From: [Haemophilus] ducreyi
GTDB taxonomy: Bacteria; Pseudomonadota; Gammaproteobacteria; Enterobacterales; Pasteurellaceae
Length of the DNA: 64,000 nt
NCBI RefSeq assembly: GCF_900109315.1
Contig: NZ_FOJC01000001.1
Coordinates: 186,001 to 250,000 of the forward strand
Direction: 5' to 3'
Shown here: positions 39,309 through 51,862 of the stretch, one piece after another
Numbering within the stretch: the stretch's first letter is position 1
How the letters are laid out: every line of letters begins with the position of its first letter
Notes under the pieces: model-generated
The model's input: the letters and a program-made list of their open reading frames with translations, nothing else
Told to the model about the DNA's origin: nothing
Databases searched by the model: none
Position numbers and translations under genes: made by a program

Positions 39309-41894
39309 TTATGCTTTAACTACAAAATTTAACATTTTAAATGGTATATAGATCTCTTTGACTATTTGCATATCAGCTAAGAATTTTGCTACGTTAGCAT
39401 CATTTTTGGCAGTTATTTTCACTTCATCTTCTGAAGCATTTGCGGGCACGGTTATTTTGCCACGCACTTTACCATTGACTTGTACAACCACTAATTTTTC
39501 ATCTTCTATCATTGCCGTTTCATCAGCAACTACCCAAGGTGCAAAATCAATAGTTTGTTGATTGCCTAATGCTTGCCAGAGCTCAAAACAGATATGTGGT
39601 GTAATTGGATAAAGCATACGAACTATGGCACTTAATGTTTCTGCCATTACGGCTTTATCTTGATCAGATTCAAGCGGTGCTTTATTTAATTTATTCATCA
39701 ATTCCATTATGGCCGCAATTGCGGTATTAAATGTTTGACGTCGACCAATATCATCGCTGACTTTAGCAATGGTTTTATGTACATCACGGCGTAATTCTTT
39801 TTGCGCTTTATTTAATTCAAGTGCATTTAATGCTTGTGTTGCCGGCTGTTGTACATATTCATAAACTAAATTCCATACTCGACCTAAGAAACGTTTAGCG
39901 CCTTCAACACCAGATTCTTGCCACTCAAGGGTCATTTCGGCGGGTGATGCAAACATCATAAATAAGCGGACAGTATCAGCACCATATTTTTCAACCATTT
40001 CTTGCGGGTCAATACCATTGTTTTTTGATTTTGACATTTTGGTCATACCACTATGGACTAATTTGTGGCCGGCTGGATCTGTTGCGTTAATAATGCGGCC
40101 TTTTTCATCACGTTCTAAACTGACTTGCGTTGGGCTTACCCAAATACGTTCATTAGTTGGGCTGGTGTAATAAAATGCATCAGCTAATACCATTCCTTGG
40201 CAGAGTAGTTTAGTTGCTGGTTCATCTGAGGTTAAAATGCCCGCATCACGTAGTAGTTTGTGGAAGAAGCGGAAGTAAAGTAAATGCATGGTTGCATGCT
40301 CAATACCGCCGATATATTGATCGACGGGTAACCAATAATTGGCTTCATCAGCATCTAACATACCTTGGTGATATTGTGGGCAAGTATAACGTGCATAATA
40401 CCATGATGATTCCATGAAGGTATCGAAAGTGTCTGTTTCTTTTAATGCATGTTGCCCTTCATAAGTTGTTTTTGCCCATTCAGGATCAGATTTAATAGGG
40501 CTTTGTACACCATCCATTACCACATTTTCTGGCAAAATAACCGGTAAATCTTTCAATGGAACGGTAACCACTTCGCCTTGCTCGGTGGTCATCATTGGAA
40601 TGGGGGCGCCCCAATAACGTTGACGAGAAACGCCCCAATCACGTAAGCGGAAGTTAACTTGGCGTTTACCAACTCCAAGGGATTCTAATTTATCGGCAAT
40701 GGCATTAAATGCATGATTGAAATCTAGCCCATCAAATTCTGCTGAATTAATTAATTTACCGTGCTCAGTAAAGGCGGCTTGTGAAAAGTCCCAAGTTGAT
40801 GCATCAAGCGGTTGGATTACTTGATTCATTTGTAATCCATATTTTTTAGCAAAATCGAAGTCACGTTCATCGTGAGCAGGGACTGCCATCACGGCGCCTG
40901 TGCCATAGTGCATTAATACGAAATTAGCTACCCAAACCGGTATTTCTTTACCCGTTAATGGATGGATGGCAAATAAACCGGTTGGCATTCCTTTTTTTTC
41001 CATGGTTGCCAACTCTGCTTCTGCCACTTTGGTATTTTTAGCTTCACGAATAAATTCGGCTAATGCTGGATTATTGGTTGAAGCTAATTCAGCCAGTGGG
41101 TGAGCTGCGGCTACGGCTAAATAGCTTACGCCAAAGAATGTATCAGGGCGAGTAGTATAAACGGGTAAAGTCGCATTTGAGCCAGCGATTTTAAACGTAA
41201 TCTCTACCCCTTCAGAACGGCCAATCCAGTTGCGTTGCATCGTTTTTACTTGATCGGGCCATTGCGTTAAATTATCTAACTGCGTTAATAATTCTTCTGC
41301 ATAATCCGTGATCTTAATAAACCATTGAGGGATATCACGTTGTTCAACCGGTGTATCACAACGCCAACAACAACCTTCGTGGACTTGTTCATTGGCTAAT
41401 ACGGTTTCGTCATTTGGACACCAGTTTACGGTAGAGGTTTTTTTATAAACTAAGCCTTTTTTATATAATTCAGTGAAGAACCATTGTTCCCATTTGTAAT
41501 ATTCAGGACGGCAAGTGGTGATTTCGCGATCCCAATCATATGAAAAACCTAATACTTTTAATTGATTTTTCATATATTCAATATTTTCATAGGTCCACTT
41601 TGCGGGAGCGGTATTATTTTTAACTGCCGCACCTTCAGCAGGCAAGCCGAAAGCATCCCATCCCATAGGTTGTAATACATTTTTACCGATCATCCGTTGG
41701 TAACGTGAAATAACATCGCCAATGGTATAGTTACGTACATGCCCCATATGCAAGCGACCAGATGGATACGGTAACATTGAAAGGCAGTAATATTTTTCTT
41801 TTGTTATATCTTTTACTGCTTTGAAAACTTTATTTTCTTCCCAGAAATGTTGAACCTTAGATTCAATAGCACTTGGGTTATATTGTTGTTGCAT
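39309..41894 (-). CDS. leuS: Leucyl-tRNA synthetase
   Basis: Class I synthetase with editing domain. The ATG at 41894 gives 861 residues, close to the family's 860; an upstream ATG at 41921 would add nine residues without support. HMGH is at 49-52, the editing region [15 protein letters not shown] at about 250 and KMSKS in [17 protein letters not shown] precedes the start. Confidence 0.97.
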   Translation of the reverse strand: MQQQYNPSAIESKVQHFWEENKVFKAVKDITKEKYYCLSMLPYPSGRLHMGHVRNYTIGDVISRYQRMIGKNVLQPMGWDAFGLPAEGAAVKNNTAPAKWTYENIEYMKNQLKVLGFSYDWDREITTCRPEYYKWEQWFFTELYKKGLVYKKTSTVNWCPNDETVLANEQVHEGCCWRCDTPVEQRDIPQWFIKITDYAEELLTQLDNLTQWPDQVKTMQRNWIGRSEGVEITFKIAGSNATLPVYTTRPDTFFGVSYLAVAAAHPLAELASTNNPALAEFIREAKNTKVAEAELATMEKKGMPTGLFAIHPLTGKEIPVWVANFVLMHYGTGAVMAVPAHDERDFDFAKKYGLQMNQVIQPLDASTWDFSQAAFTEHGKLINSAEFDGLDFNHAFNAIADKLESLGVGKRQVNFRLRDWGVSRQRYWGAPIPMMTTEQGEVVTVPLKDLPVILPENVVMDGVQSPIKSDPEWAKTTYEGQHALKETDTFDTFMESSWYYARYTCPQYHQGMLDADEANYWLPVDQYIGGIEHATMHLLYFRFFHKLLRDAGILTSDEPATKLLCQGMVLADAFYYTSPTNERIWVSPTQVSLERDEKGRIINATDPAGHKLVHSGMTKMSKSKNNGIDPQEMVEKYGADTVRLFMMFASPAEMTLEWQESGVEGAKRFLGRVWNLVYEYVQQPATQALNALELNKAQKELRRDVHKTIAKVSDDIGRRQTFNTAIAAIMELMNKLNKAPLESDQDKAVMAETLSAIVRMLYPITPHICFELWQALGNQQTIDFAPWVVADETAMIEDEKLVVVQVNGKVRGKITVPANASEDEVKITAKNDANVAKFLADMQIVKEIYIPFKMLNFVVKA

Positions 41895-41964
41895 GAAATT
41901 CAGCCTTTTAAACATTGTCAAAACTTATAAGAATCATACCGTAAAATAGCATGCTTTTAAATGG

Positions 41965-42008
41965 CAAGCGGTGAGATTCGCAAGGTTTTTTGCACATCTC
42001 ACCGCTTG
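41965..42008. terminator. USS-dyad terminator between serS and leuS
   Basis: Perfect 12-base stem CAAGCGGTGAGA (41965-41976) / TCTCACCGCTTG (41997-42008) with a 20-base loop containing TTTTTT. Each arm has the CAAGCGGT core; the second is part of a full ACAAGCGGT on the minus strand. It follows serS by about 36 bp. Confidence 0.75.
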
Positions 42009-42044
42009 TCAACAAAGAATAATTTATGCTATGAAATAAATTAA

Positions 42045-43352
<1,308 letters not shown>

Positions 43353-43409
43353 TTAGTGTTCCTTGATATAAAAGATTATTTTTGCTTTTTTTAGAATAAA
43401 AAGATTCAA

Positions 43410-43892
43410 TTATGAGCCACGTCCCGCATTTTTCATAATGCGTTGCTTAGTAACGTGCCATTCACGATCTTTAATATCTTCACGTTTATCGTGAAGTTTT
43501 TTGCCTTTCGCTAGCCCTAGCTTGACTTTCGCCCAAGCATTTTTCCAATAAAGCGAAAGTGCCACCACAGTCATTCCATCTCGATTTACTTTACCAAATA
43601 ATGAGTCTAATTCTCTTTGATTTAATAGTAGCTTACGAGTACGTGTTGGATCTGCAACAATATGAGTAGAAGCCATATTTAATGGGGTAATTGTAGCGCC
43701 AAATAAAAAGGCTTCACCATGACGAAAAGTAACATAGCTATCACCGATATTTGCTTTACCTGCGCGTAAAGATTTAACTTCCCAGCCTTGCAATGCTAAA
43801 CCTGCTTCAATTTCATCTTCAATAAAATATTCGTGGCGGGCTAGTTTGTTGAGTGCAATCGTGTTTGATGGGACTTTAGGTTTTTTTGCCAT
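43410..43892 (-). CDS. smpB: SsrA-binding protein SmpB
   Basis: Carries tmRNA to stalled ribosomes. The ATG at 43892 gives 160 residues beginning [16 protein letters not shown], the normal size; the frame is open 23 codons further upstream without family support. Features are [18 protein letters not shown] and the basic tail with [10 protein letters not shown]. No ssrA gene was found next to it. Confidence 0.97.
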   Translation of the reverse strand: MAKKPKVPSNTIALNKLARHEYFIEDEIEAGLALQGWEVKSLRAGKANIGDSYVTFRHGEAFLFGATITPLNMASTHIVADPTRTRKLLLNQRELDSLFGKVNRDGMTVVALSLYWKNAWAKVKLGLAKGKKLHDKREDIKDREWHVTKQRIMKNAGRGS

Positions 43893-43997
43893 AGTTTCAA
43901 ATGAAATAATAAAAAGTAATAATTGATTATAGCTTAAATTTAGATTTTTGCTATTTATCACCGCTTATTCTTGTGCCGATTCAAGACAAATTATGTA

Positions 43998-45407
43998 TTA
44001 TGCTAACATATCTGCCAGTAAAAATTGTAAGACGGCGTCCATTCGTAAGTGCGGAATAGGATCAGCAAAATCAATTTTTTTGGGTTCAAAAGGATCAAAT
44101 TCAAAGCGGTTGAATTGCCAATAATTTGCATCAGGTAAACGGCTTGGCACGCTGCCTGGATAGAGGGTGACTTGTTTTTGATCACAAGAACGTATACCGC
44201 GAATGGCTTTAATTTGTTTATTGTCTTGCGTAACAATCACAGGATCAGTGGCACGGATAGCAGAAATAGCTTGATAGCCAATTTCAATCCCGTCAAATTC
44301 AGCATAACGACCGCCTTCTTGGACTAATTGTCGCATTAAACTTTCTAAATTGGCGATCTGATCGCTACTAATATGATCGCTCTTAGTGGCTAAAAATAAT
44401 AACTTATCAATTTTAGCGGAGAATAAGCGGTGAAAAAGTGAACGATTGCCGTAATGAAAATGCTTAAATAGCTGTTGTAACCCAATTTTCATTTCGATAA
44501 ATGCAGGGTAACCGTGATTCAGTGGTGTTAGGCAATCCGCCAAAATTACTTGCCGATCAAATTGTGAAAAATAGTCAGCATAAAATGGTTGAATAATCTT
44601 TTGTTGATAATAGCGGTAACGTTTTTTTAATATTTTGTAAGTGCTATTTTCGCTAGCAGTTTCTAGCCGTTGCCATTCTGCTTCTGATAAATGTAATAAT
44701 GGAAAAAATTGAAAAACAGGTGCACCTTTAGCATTTTCTGCTGGTAGCACAAAACGCCCCGGCTGAATATATTGCATTCCTGCTGCTTTGCATTTAATTA
44801 AATAGGCGGTGTATATTTCGCTTAAATCAGCTAACTGATTTTCGTCCGCTTTAGCGAATAAATCAATTTTATTGACCGCTTCTAACCACGTTTTGGCTAA
44901 GGTAACGCGCTCCCCTTGATGTACAGCTTGTTGAGCTTGCGACCACTCTTTGAATGATTGTGATAACAACGGTAAATCTAATAACCATTCACCTGGGTAA
45001 TCAAAAATATCTAAATAAAGTGTGCCTGTTTCTTTTACATACTTAAGTAAACTATTTTGGCGTTCATAACGAACGGCTAAGCGAATTTCACTGATACCGG
45101 TAGTGGATGGTGGCCAATGTGGCGGGCTATTCTCTAAATATTGACGATTGTGATCATATTCAAAACGTGGAATGGTTAAATCGCCCTGTTCAACACGTTT
45201 GACGGATAAAATTCTTCCATTACGCGCTGCGCCAAACAGATTAACGTGATCCGTTTGGTGTTTATTAATGTGTAATAGCTGATCGACAAAGCTTGTAATA
45301 AAGGCCGTTTTGCCACTTTGACTCAAGCCTGTTACGGCGATATGTAAGTGATTATTAAGCCCGCGTTGGATAAATTTATGTAGTTTATTTTGGATTTGAT
45401 TAAGCAT
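43998..45407 (-). CDS. ycjX: YcjX-family P-loop ATPase/GTPase
   Basis: A 469-residue DUF463 protein with Walker A GLSQSGKTAF (about 27-36) and LDIFDYPGEWLLDLPLL as the switch region. Members are stress-linked and structurally G-protein-like; the cellular role is not settled. In Escherichia coli it pairs with ycjF, which is not seen here. It lies downstream of truC and the YoaH-like gene on the same strand. Confidence 0.88.
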   Translation of the reverse strand: MLNQIQNKLHKFIQRGLNNHLHIAVTGLSQSGKTAFITSFVDQLLHINKHQTDHVNLFGAARNGRILSVKRVEQGDLTIPRFEYDHNRQYLENSPPHWPPSTTGISEIRLAVRYERQNSLLKYVKETGTLYLDIFDYPGEWLLDLPLLSQSFKEWSQAQQAVHQGERVTLAKTWLEAVNKIDLFAKADENQLADLSEIYTAYLIKCKAAGMQYIQPGRFVLPAENAKGAPVFQFFPLLHLSEAEWQRLETASENSTYKILKKRYRYYQQKIIQPFYADYFSQFDRQVILADCLTPLNHGYPAFIEMKIGLQQLFKHFHYGNRSLFHRLFSAKIDKLLFLATKSDHISSDQIANLESLMRQLVQEGGRYAEFDGIEIGYQAISAIRATDPVIVTQDNKQIKAIRGIRSCDQKQVTLYPGSVPSRLPDANYWQFNRFEFDPFEPKKIDFADPIPHLRMDAVLQFLLADMLA

Positions 45408-45460
45408 GGTTGCAGCCTTTGGCGTGATGAGTGAACGTTGTTGGTAGCCTAATAATTAGG

Positions 45461-45619
45461 CTATTTTTGCTCATTAGTTCGCTGGTGTGATTCTCGTAGC
45501 CGATTAGCCACTATTTGAATAGCTTCACCAGAACTGATACCTTGTTTCATCAGTTGTTGAATTTGTTCAACCGCAGCTTGTTGTTGTTCGTGAGTTAATG
45601 AAAGTAATGCCTTATCCAT
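45461..45619 (-). CDS. Small YoaH-like protein (UPF0181)
   Basis: A 52-residue protein beginning [20 protein letters not shown], then [18 protein letters not shown] and a polar tail ending NEQK. The LTHEQQQ...QLM.QG.SSG.AI pattern is that of the YoaH/UPF0181 family, whose function is unknown. GGAAC precedes the ATG, and it lies 8 bp after the truC stop, so the two are probably cotranscribed. Confidence 0.9.
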   Translation of the reverse strand: MDKALLSLTHEQQQAAVEQIQQLMKQGISSGEAIQIVANRLRESHQRTNEQK

Positions 45620-45627
45620 AAATGTTC

Positions 45628-46359
45628 CTAGTAAAAGAAATCAGTGAAATGCCAACCAAATTGGTTGAATAACATCTGCCATTGCTGATCAAGCGGTGCA
45701 GAAATGGTGATTTTTTGCAATGTTTTCGGGTGGTTAAAGTGTAGCAAACGAGCGTGTAACATTAAACGATTACAGCCCGTTTTTTCAGTTAATCGCCGGT
45801 TTTGATGTAAATCGCCATATTTCGTATCGCCCATGATCGGGTGAAATAAATGTTTCATATGCCGTCTAAGCTGATGTTTTCTGCCCGTTTTCGGTGATAA
45901 TGCAACTAAACTATAACGCGTGGTCGCATATTTACCTGTGGAATAAGGCATCTCTACTTTTGCAAGATTTTGATAAAAAGTGACCGCTTGTTGCGCTGTT
46001 TTTGGTTGGGAAAATTTATCCGCAATTTTGTCTAATATCACTTTAAGTGGGTAATCAATTTCACCTTTTTCTGCGATATAGCCACGAACAATCGCAAGGT
46101 ATTCTTTTTCGACTTTATGTTGTTCAAATTGTTCACTCATCAAGCGAGCCATTTCGCTATTTAAGGCAAACAAGAGTACGCCCGAAGTAGGGCGATCTAG
46201 CCGGTGAATAGGAAAAACGTGTTGGTTGATTTGATCACGCAATGTTTGCATCGCAAATAATGTTTCTGCTTTATCCAGCCACGAACGATGGACTAACATT
46301 CCCGCTGGTTTATTAATTGCAATCAGTTCATCATCACGGTATAAAATATCAAGTTCCAT
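45628..46359 (-). CDS. truC: tRNA pseudouridine synthase TruC
   Basis: RluA-family enzyme that modifies U65 of tRNA. The 243 residues have the catalytic Asp in [15 protein letters not shown] (about 54) and the [15 protein letters not shown] motif. It shares one base with the end of yqcC, the same neighbour as in Escherichia coli. Confidence 0.94.
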   Translation of the reverse strand: MELDILYRDDELIAINKPAGMLVHRSWLDKAETLFAMQTLRDQINQHVFPIHRLDRPTSGVLLFALNSEMARLMSEQFEQHKVEKEYLAIVRGYIAEKGEIDYPLKVILDKIADKFSQPKTAQQAVTFYQNLAKVEMPYSTGKYATTRYSLVALSPKTGRKHQLRRHMKHLFHPIMGDTKYGDLHQNRRLTEKTGCNRLMLHARLLHFNHPKTLQKITISAPLDQQWQMLFNQFGWHFTDFFY

Positions 46360-46670
46360 TAATCTTTCAGTAATAATTCAAGTAATAAAATAGGTTGCTG
46401 GATAGCCGGCAAGTATGTTTCTTGTTTTAACGCTTCTTCCAAATAAGGTGTAATTGAAAAATTACGTGGTAAATCAGCATCAGCATCTAATAAGGCATGC
46501 ATTCGAGGAATAAATACCCACTGTAGCCACTCTGTTGCGGTTAGGCTACCTAAGCAAAAAGGCTGATCATTGGCTAATTGATCAAGACTCGGTGCGGTCA
46601 CTTGCCATTGTTTATGTAGTCGCAAAGCAAGTTCTAAATCGTTTAAATGTTGTCTAACTTTGGTTTTCAT
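46359..46670 (-). CDS. yqcC: YqcC-family protein (DUF446)
   Basis: A 103-residue helical protein of unknown function with the family core QPFCLGSLTATEWLQWVFIP and RMHALLDADADLPRNF. The ATG at 46670 (MKTKVRQHLNDLE) aligns with the usual family start; an ATG at 46712 would add 14 residues and has GAGAGA only two bases upstream, so the start is uncertain. It precedes truC with a one-base overlap. Confidence 0.88.
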   Translation of the reverse strand: MKTKVRQHLNDLELALRLHKQWQVTAPSLDQLANDQPFCLGSLTATEWLQWVFIPRMHALLDADADLPRNFSITPYLEEALKQETYLPAIQQPILLLELLLKD

Positions 46671-46846
46671 TGTTGTAAAAGAGGATAAAAATAGTTGTTG
46701 AAATTTTAGCATTATCTCTCAACAATTCAACTTACTGACATTATTTAGTTTAAATAAGCCCGATTAATGGATAAGTTTCTCAATTATGGTGAAATATGCT
46801 AGTATATTGGCTATCTTTTTATTTTATTAAGAATAGTGAGGTCATA

Positions 46847-46927
46847 ATGGGAACTTTCGGTTATTCAATGATGGCGGTTGTTGCTTCATTAGCGATGATT
46901 CTTATTTTAGTGAGTAATATTTTTTAG
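46847..46927 (+). CDS. Candidate 26-residue membrane peptide
   Basis: A 26-codon frame begins MGTFGYSMM and continues as one hydrophobic helix (AVVASLAMILILVSNIF). GAGGT lies 5 bases before the ATG, a good ribosome site. A rho-independent terminator starts 4 bases after the stop. Together they look like a complete one-gene unit. I do not recognise the family; small single-helix proteins such as YnhF or CydX have similar size but not this sequence. Confidence 0.6.
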   Translation: MGTFGYSMMAVVASLAMILILVSNIF

Positions 46928-46931
46928 TCTG

Positions 46932-46955
46932 AAAGGTGCATTTTGCACCTTTTTT
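46932..46955 (+). terminator. Rho-independent terminator after the 26-codon frame
   Basis: AAAGGTGCA (46932-46940), TTT loop, TGCACCTTT (46944-46952) and a T6 run. Confidence 0.9.
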
Positions 46956-46978
46956 AATGGTTTTAAGCAACATTTTTT

Positions 46979-48963
46979 ATGCATAAACTTACTTTCGCAC
47001 AACTTTCATTCAATAGCGATAACACGCCTGTTTCTGAGCAGTTTGATGATATCTATTTTTCCACTGAAGATGGCGTACAAGAAAGTTATTACGTCTTTCA
47101 AGACGGCAATCAGTTATGGCAGAAATGGCAAAATCATCACCGTTCGGCTTTTGTGATCGCTGAAACAGGTTTTGGCACAGAGCTTAATTTTTTAGCGGTC
47201 GCGGAAAAGTTTCAACAGTTCCGATCTACCTTTCCCGACAGCCCACTTAAACTCTTGTATTTTATTTCATTTGAAAAGTATCCACTCACTCAGCAGCAAT
47301 TAGCCGACATTCATCAACATTACCCGCAATTTACACAACTTTCTGCAAAGTTAATCGCTTGTTGGCAACCACGCCAAGCAGGTTGTCAACGTTATCACTT
47401 TGATGATGTGTATCTTGATATTTGGTTTGGCGAAATGTTAGAGAATCTACCTCAGCTAGGTGATTTATATAGCGAGACAGTGGACGCTTGGTTTCTAGAT
47501 GGCTTTTCGCCAGATAAAAATCCAACAATGTGGCATGAACAACTGTATCAACATATGTTTCGTTTGACTAGAGTTGGTGGCTCATTTGCGACTTTTACTG
47601 CCGCTAGTCACGTTCGCCGAGGCTTACAAGCGGTCGGTTTTACGGTATATAAACGCAAAGGCTTTGCCAAAAAACGAGAAATGTTGTGCGGTGAAAAAGC
47701 TCAAGAGAGTCAAACGGCTGAAGTGAATTTCCCTTATTTTTATAGCCAGCCTGCAACTGTTAACGATGATATTGCTATTGTTGGTGGGGGCATCGCAAGC
47801 TTATTTGTGGCACTGTCTTTATTAGAAAGAGGCAAGCAAGTAACGCTATATTGCCAAGATAGCCAAGTCGCCCAAAAGGCGTCAGGCAATGCGCAAGGCG
47901 CTATTTATCCGCAATTAAGTGATGATGATCCACGAAATGTACGTTTTTATGTGCACTGTTTTGATTATGCCTTACAACGTTTAAAACAATTTGAAAAGCT
48001 CGTACCATTCGAACACGCCTTAACGGGAGTTGTATTATCGGCGTATAATGAAAAAACAGCACAAAAATTGCAAAAAATTGCTAGACAAACACAAGATCAG
48101 GACTTATTTAAATGGTGTCAAGCGGAGGAATTAACTGAATATCTTGGCGTTGCTATTGCCAATGAAGGGGCTTTTATTCCTCAAGCGGGTTGGTTATCGC
48201 CTGTACAATTTGTACAGCAAGCTTTTGCTTACTTGCAAACAAAAGGTTTGAAAATAGTGCTAAATCATACCGTTACTGATCCACAATTTGTTGAAGGCAA
48301 ATGGCAGTGGCAATATCAAGGCGTGCAATTTGCACATCATATTTTAGTTTTAGCAAATGGGCATAGCTTCACGCAATTTAGTCAGGCAGAAGGTATTCCG
48401 CTTTATCCTGTTCGTGGTCAAGTGAGCCAAATACCCACCACGCCCGCATTACAAAAATTAAAATGTGTGATCTGTTACGATGGTTATTTAACACCTATGG
48501 CAACGGTGCGAGCCATGTGCGTGATAATACAGACATGGCTTTTTCAGCAATCGAACATCAGCAGAATTTAGCGAAGTTACAACAAAATATAGGGGCTTAT
48601 CAGTGGACGCAAGGCATTGATTTATCAGCTAATTTAGCTAAGCAGGGGATAAGAGCCGCATTACGCGATCGTGTGCCAATGGTTGGCCCCATACCTCATT
48701 TTGCGGTCCAAAAACAACAATATAGCAATATATATAATTTATTACGCCGTAAACAAGCGGTTGAAAATGCAGTCAATTTTCCGCATTTGTATATGGTGAA
48801 TGGTTTAGCATCACGTGGATTAACTACAGCGCCCTTACTCGGTGAAATGTTGGCTAGCTTGATTGTTAATGAGCCTATACCAATCAGCCAAGATATTTGG
48901 CACGCTTTGCTACCAAACCGCACTTGGTTGAGAAAATGGTTAAAAGGTTCAAACGTGGTTTAA
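46979..48963 (+). pseudogene. mnmC: tRNA mnm5s2U synthesis enzyme MnmC, frameshifted
   Basis: Bifunctional enzyme that completes the mnm5 group at the wobble uridine. The N-terminal methyltransferase domain is intact (LNFLAVAEKFQQF, VDAWFLDGFSPDKNP). The FAD oxidoreductase domain starts at IAIVGGGIASLF (about 264) and reads to CYDGYLTP. There the frame is lost near 48497-48505, and the rest continues from NGASHVRDNTDMAFS to the end at 48963 in another frame. One added T after CCT rejoins the halves to about 660 residues, though a few residues usual before GAS still seem absent. The methyltransferase half could function alone. Confidence 0.9.
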
Positions 48964-48980
48964 TCGTAACACAATAAAAA

Positions 48981-49007
48981 AACCTCGAAATGATTTCGAG
49001 GTTTTTT
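48981..49007. terminator. Bidirectional terminator between mnmC and sdaA
   Basis: AACCTCGAAA (48981-48990), TGA loop, TTTCGAGGTT (48994-49003), with A and T runs on both sides, between convergent genes. Confidence 0.92.
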
Positions 49008-49021
49008 ATGCGCAAGTTTAC

Positions 49022-50401
49022 TTAATCACAAGGTAAAATTTTAATGGCTAAACCACCGGTTGAGGTTTCTCGGTATTTAGCATTCATATCTTTACCGGTT
49101 TCGTACATTGTTTCGATCACTTTATCTAGACTGACACACGGTTGTGTAGTCCGGCGTAGAGCCATACGGCTAGCATTGATTGCTTTAACTGATGCGATGG
49201 CATTACGTTCGATACAAGGGACTTGCACTTGGCCACTGACAGGATCGCAAGTTAAGCCTAGATTATGTTCCATACCAATTTCAGCTGCCATACATACTTG
49301 TTCAGGCGTACCTCCCATAATTTCAGTTAAACCAGCCGCAGCCATTGAACAAGCTACTCCCACTTCACCTTGGCAACCCACTTCAGCACCTGAAATAGAG
49401 GCATTCATTTTGTAGAGTGAACCAATTGCACTACATACTAATAAATAACACTCAATTTTTTCTTGATTTAATGGGGTAATAAATTGCTGATAATACGCTA
49501 ATACTGCGGGGACAATACCGCAAGCACCGTTAGTTGGCGCAGTAACGACACGGCCACCGGCTGCATTTTCTTCATTAACCGCAAGGGCAAACATATTAAC
49601 CCAGTCAATAATTTGCATTGGATCGGTATTAAATTTACCGGTTGATTCTAGGGTATGGCGTAATGATGGTGCTCGGCGAATAACTTTTAATGGGCCTGGT
49701 AATAAGCCCTCAGTATGTAAACCGTGCTCAATACAGGCTTCCATGGTTTTCCAAATCTTGGTTAAATAATCTGATATGGCTTGTTTATGATGTAATGCTA
49801 TTTCATTTTTCCAAACTAAGCTAGAAAGCGGTAAGCCTTGATCATGGCAATGCTTAAGTAAATCTTCCGCATTTTTATAAGGAAAAGGCACATTCACATC
49901 GGCGTTAGTTTGTTGCTCAAAGTGTTCATCATCAACAATAAAGCCACCGCCAATAGAATAAAAGGTTTTTTCGTATAGCAGTGTTTCACCCGCAAAGGCT
50001 TTTAATGTCATACCATTTTCGTGGCGGGCTAAGAACTTGCTATGGAATGGCATATCATTATAGAAATCAAAATCAATTATTTTGGTTTCCGCTGGATTGG
50101 CTTCGGCAAGTACAAGTTTATGCTCTTGTTTTACTTGTTGAATGACGCTATCTATTCGTTCTATATCTACGTTATCTGGTAAATAGCCCATTAATCCCAT
50201 TACTATTGCAATATCGGTGCTGTGGCCTCGACCGGTTAACGATAAAGAACCATAAACATCGGCAACTAAGCGCTCCGTTTTAGCTAAAAGTTTATGCTCA
50301 CTTAATTCATCAACAAATTGCTTTGCTGCTTTCATTGGCCCAACAGTATGCGAACTAGAAGGACCAATACCCACTTTAAAAATATCAAATACACTAATCA
50401 T
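49022..50401 (-). CDS. sdaA: L-serine ammonia-lyase (single-chain, Fe-S)
   Basis: Deaminates serine to pyruvate with a [4Fe-4S] cluster. The 459 residues have the N-terminal beta domain (GIGPSSSHTVGPM) and the catalytic alpha domain with GACGIVPAVLAYYQ, the cluster cysteines in GVACSMAA and CDPVSGQVQVPC. sdaC lies directly upstream, so uptake and degradation of serine are neighbours. Confidence 0.97.
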   Translation of the reverse strand: MISVFDIFKVGIGPSSSHTVGPMKAAKQFVDELSEHKLLAKTERLVADVYGSLSLTGRGHSTDIAIVMGLMGYLPDNVDIERIDSVIQQVKQEHKLVLAEANPAETKIIDFDFYNDMPFHSKFLARHENGMTLKAFAGETLLYEKTFYSIGGGFIVDDEHFEQQTNADVNVPFPYKNAEDLLKHCHDQGLPLSSLVWKNEIALHHKQAISDYLTKIWKTMEACIEHGLHTEGLLPGPLKVIRRAPSLRHTLESTGKFNTDPMQIIDWVNMFALAVNEENAAGGRVVTAPTNGACGIVPAVLAYYQQFITPLNQEKIECYLLVCSAIGSLYKMNASISGAEVGCQGEVGVACSMAAAGLTEIMGGTPEQVCMAAEIGMEHNLGLTCDPVSGQVQVPCIERNAIASVKAINASRMALRRTTQPCVSLDKVIETMYETGKDMNAKYRETSTGGLAIKILPCD

Positions 50402-50444
50402 AAGAAATGATTACCTTATGTTAAACAAGTAAAAATAAAAAGAT

Positions 50445-50486
50445 AAAACAACAAACCCCATTATTGATTAAGAGATTTGTTGTTTT
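50445..50486 (-). terminator. AT-rich dyad between sdaC and sdaA
   Basis: Perfect 11-base stem AAAACAACAAA (50445-50455) / TTTGTTGTTTT (50476-50486), with a T-rich stretch on its minus-strand side. It may end sdaC transcripts or dampen flow into sdaA. Confidence 0.55.
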
Positions 50487-50511
50487 TCATACCGAGCGAA
50501 TTATAACAAAA

Positions 50512-51738
50512 TTACAGTAACCCGTATAGAATGGCTGAAATAGCAATAGATCCCATAATCGCAACAAAGATATTGCTAAATTGACCTTTATATTTTGCTA
50601 GTGCAGGCACAGTGTAAACGGCGTATACAGGCATAATGAATAGAATCATAGCAATAATTGGACCGCCTAAACTTTCAATGAAGCCAAGAATACTTGGATT
50701 AATAGTAGCCACAATCCAAAGAATTAAAAAGAATACGACTGCTGTAATTTTATGGATTTTATGTGAAGCGATAGGTTTATCACGCAATTGATTAACTAAT
50801 CCTTCTAAACCTTCACGTGCACCTAAATAGTGCCCAAAGAATGAACTGCCGATAGCTAAGAAAGCAACAAATGGCCCTAAGTAAGAAATAATAGGATTAT
50901 CGAATTTATTGGCTAAGTAAGACAAAATTGAAATATTTTGTATTTTTGCTTGTGCTAATTCTTCTGGAGTTAAGGTTAATACGCAGCTAAATACAAAGAA
51001 CATTACAAATAGCACTAAAATCGTTGCGGTTGAACGTAATACTTTGCCTGATTCAACTTCCGTCTTTTGTGGATCTTGGTAATGTTTTTGTTGTGAAAGT
51101 GCAAAAGAAGAGATTGCAGGTGAATGGTTAAACGCAAACACTAAGACAGGAATAGTTAGCCATAAAGTGGTTATAAAATCACCTGTGGTTGGCATTTGTT
51201 GTAAAGCTGCGCCGTTCCATTCAGGAATAAGGTAAATAGATAAACCAAACAAAATGAAAACTAAAGGATAAACAAGATAAGTAGTAATTCTTAACATTGC
51301 TTGTTCATTCAGTAACATTACGCTAATTAATACGGCAATTAAGGCACCAGAAAGTAATGCTCTTGGTGGTGGTGTCATATGTAATTGGTTTGCAATAAAT
51401 GAAGTTACAGTATTTGTAATGCCAACACCATAAATTAATAAGATAGGAAAAATTGCAAAGAAATAAAGTAAGGTAATAAATTTACCTGCTTGTTCACCGA
51501 AATGTTCACGTACTACACTAGTGATATCACTACCAGGTTTTTTCGAAGAAAGCACAAAACGAGTTAAACCTCGGTGAGCTAAATAAGTCATCGGACCAAC
51601 TATTAAAGTCATAATAATGAGAGGATAAAAGCCACTCATACCAGCATTAATAGGTAAAAATAATACACCAGCGCCTACAGCGGTACCAAAAAGATTAAGC
51701 ACCCAAGTCTTTGAAAAACGATTAGATGGTCTAACCAT
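50512..51738 (-). CDS. sdaC: Serine transporter SdaC (HAAAP family)
   Basis: Proton-coupled amino-acid permease of 408 residues with eleven hydrophobic helices. The first helix [19 protein letters not shown] is typical of the family, and [15 protein letters not shown] is the conserved helix 6 region. Serine is inferred as substrate from similarity and from sdaA downstream. Confidence 0.92.
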   Translation of the reverse strand: MVRPSNRFSKTWVLNLFGTAVGAGVLFLPINAGMSGFYPLIIMTLIVGPMTYLAHRGLTRFVLSSKKPGSDITSVVREHFGEQAGKFITLLYFFAIFPILLIYGVGITNTVTSFIANQLHMTPPPRALLSGALIAVLISVMLLNEQAMLRITTYLVYPLVFILFGLSIYLIPEWNGAALQQMPTTGDFITTLWLTIPVLVFAFNHSPAISSFALSQQKHYQDPQKTEVESGKVLRSTATILVLFVMFFVFSCVLTLTPEELAQAKIQNISILSYLANKFDNPIISYLGPFVAFLAIGSSFFGHYLGAREGLEGLVNQLRDKPIASHKIHKITAVVFFLILWIVATINPSILGFIESLGGPIIAMILFIMPVYAVYTVPALAKYKGQFSNIFVAIMGSIAISAILYGLL

Positions 51739-51862
51739 ATCATACTCCTATATATTTAGAATTATTAAAATTTGAATGTATGATATATTTCTTAATATAA
51801 CAAACAAGCAAAAAATCCTGATTTTGTGATGTGTATAAAACTAAGGCATTTGTTCTACAAGG

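Noticed and set aside
41895-42044. T-box or leader-peptide control of leuS and serS
   Set aside because: No T-box motif, leader peptide or antiterminator pairing is visible; the dyad there is a USS-type terminator.
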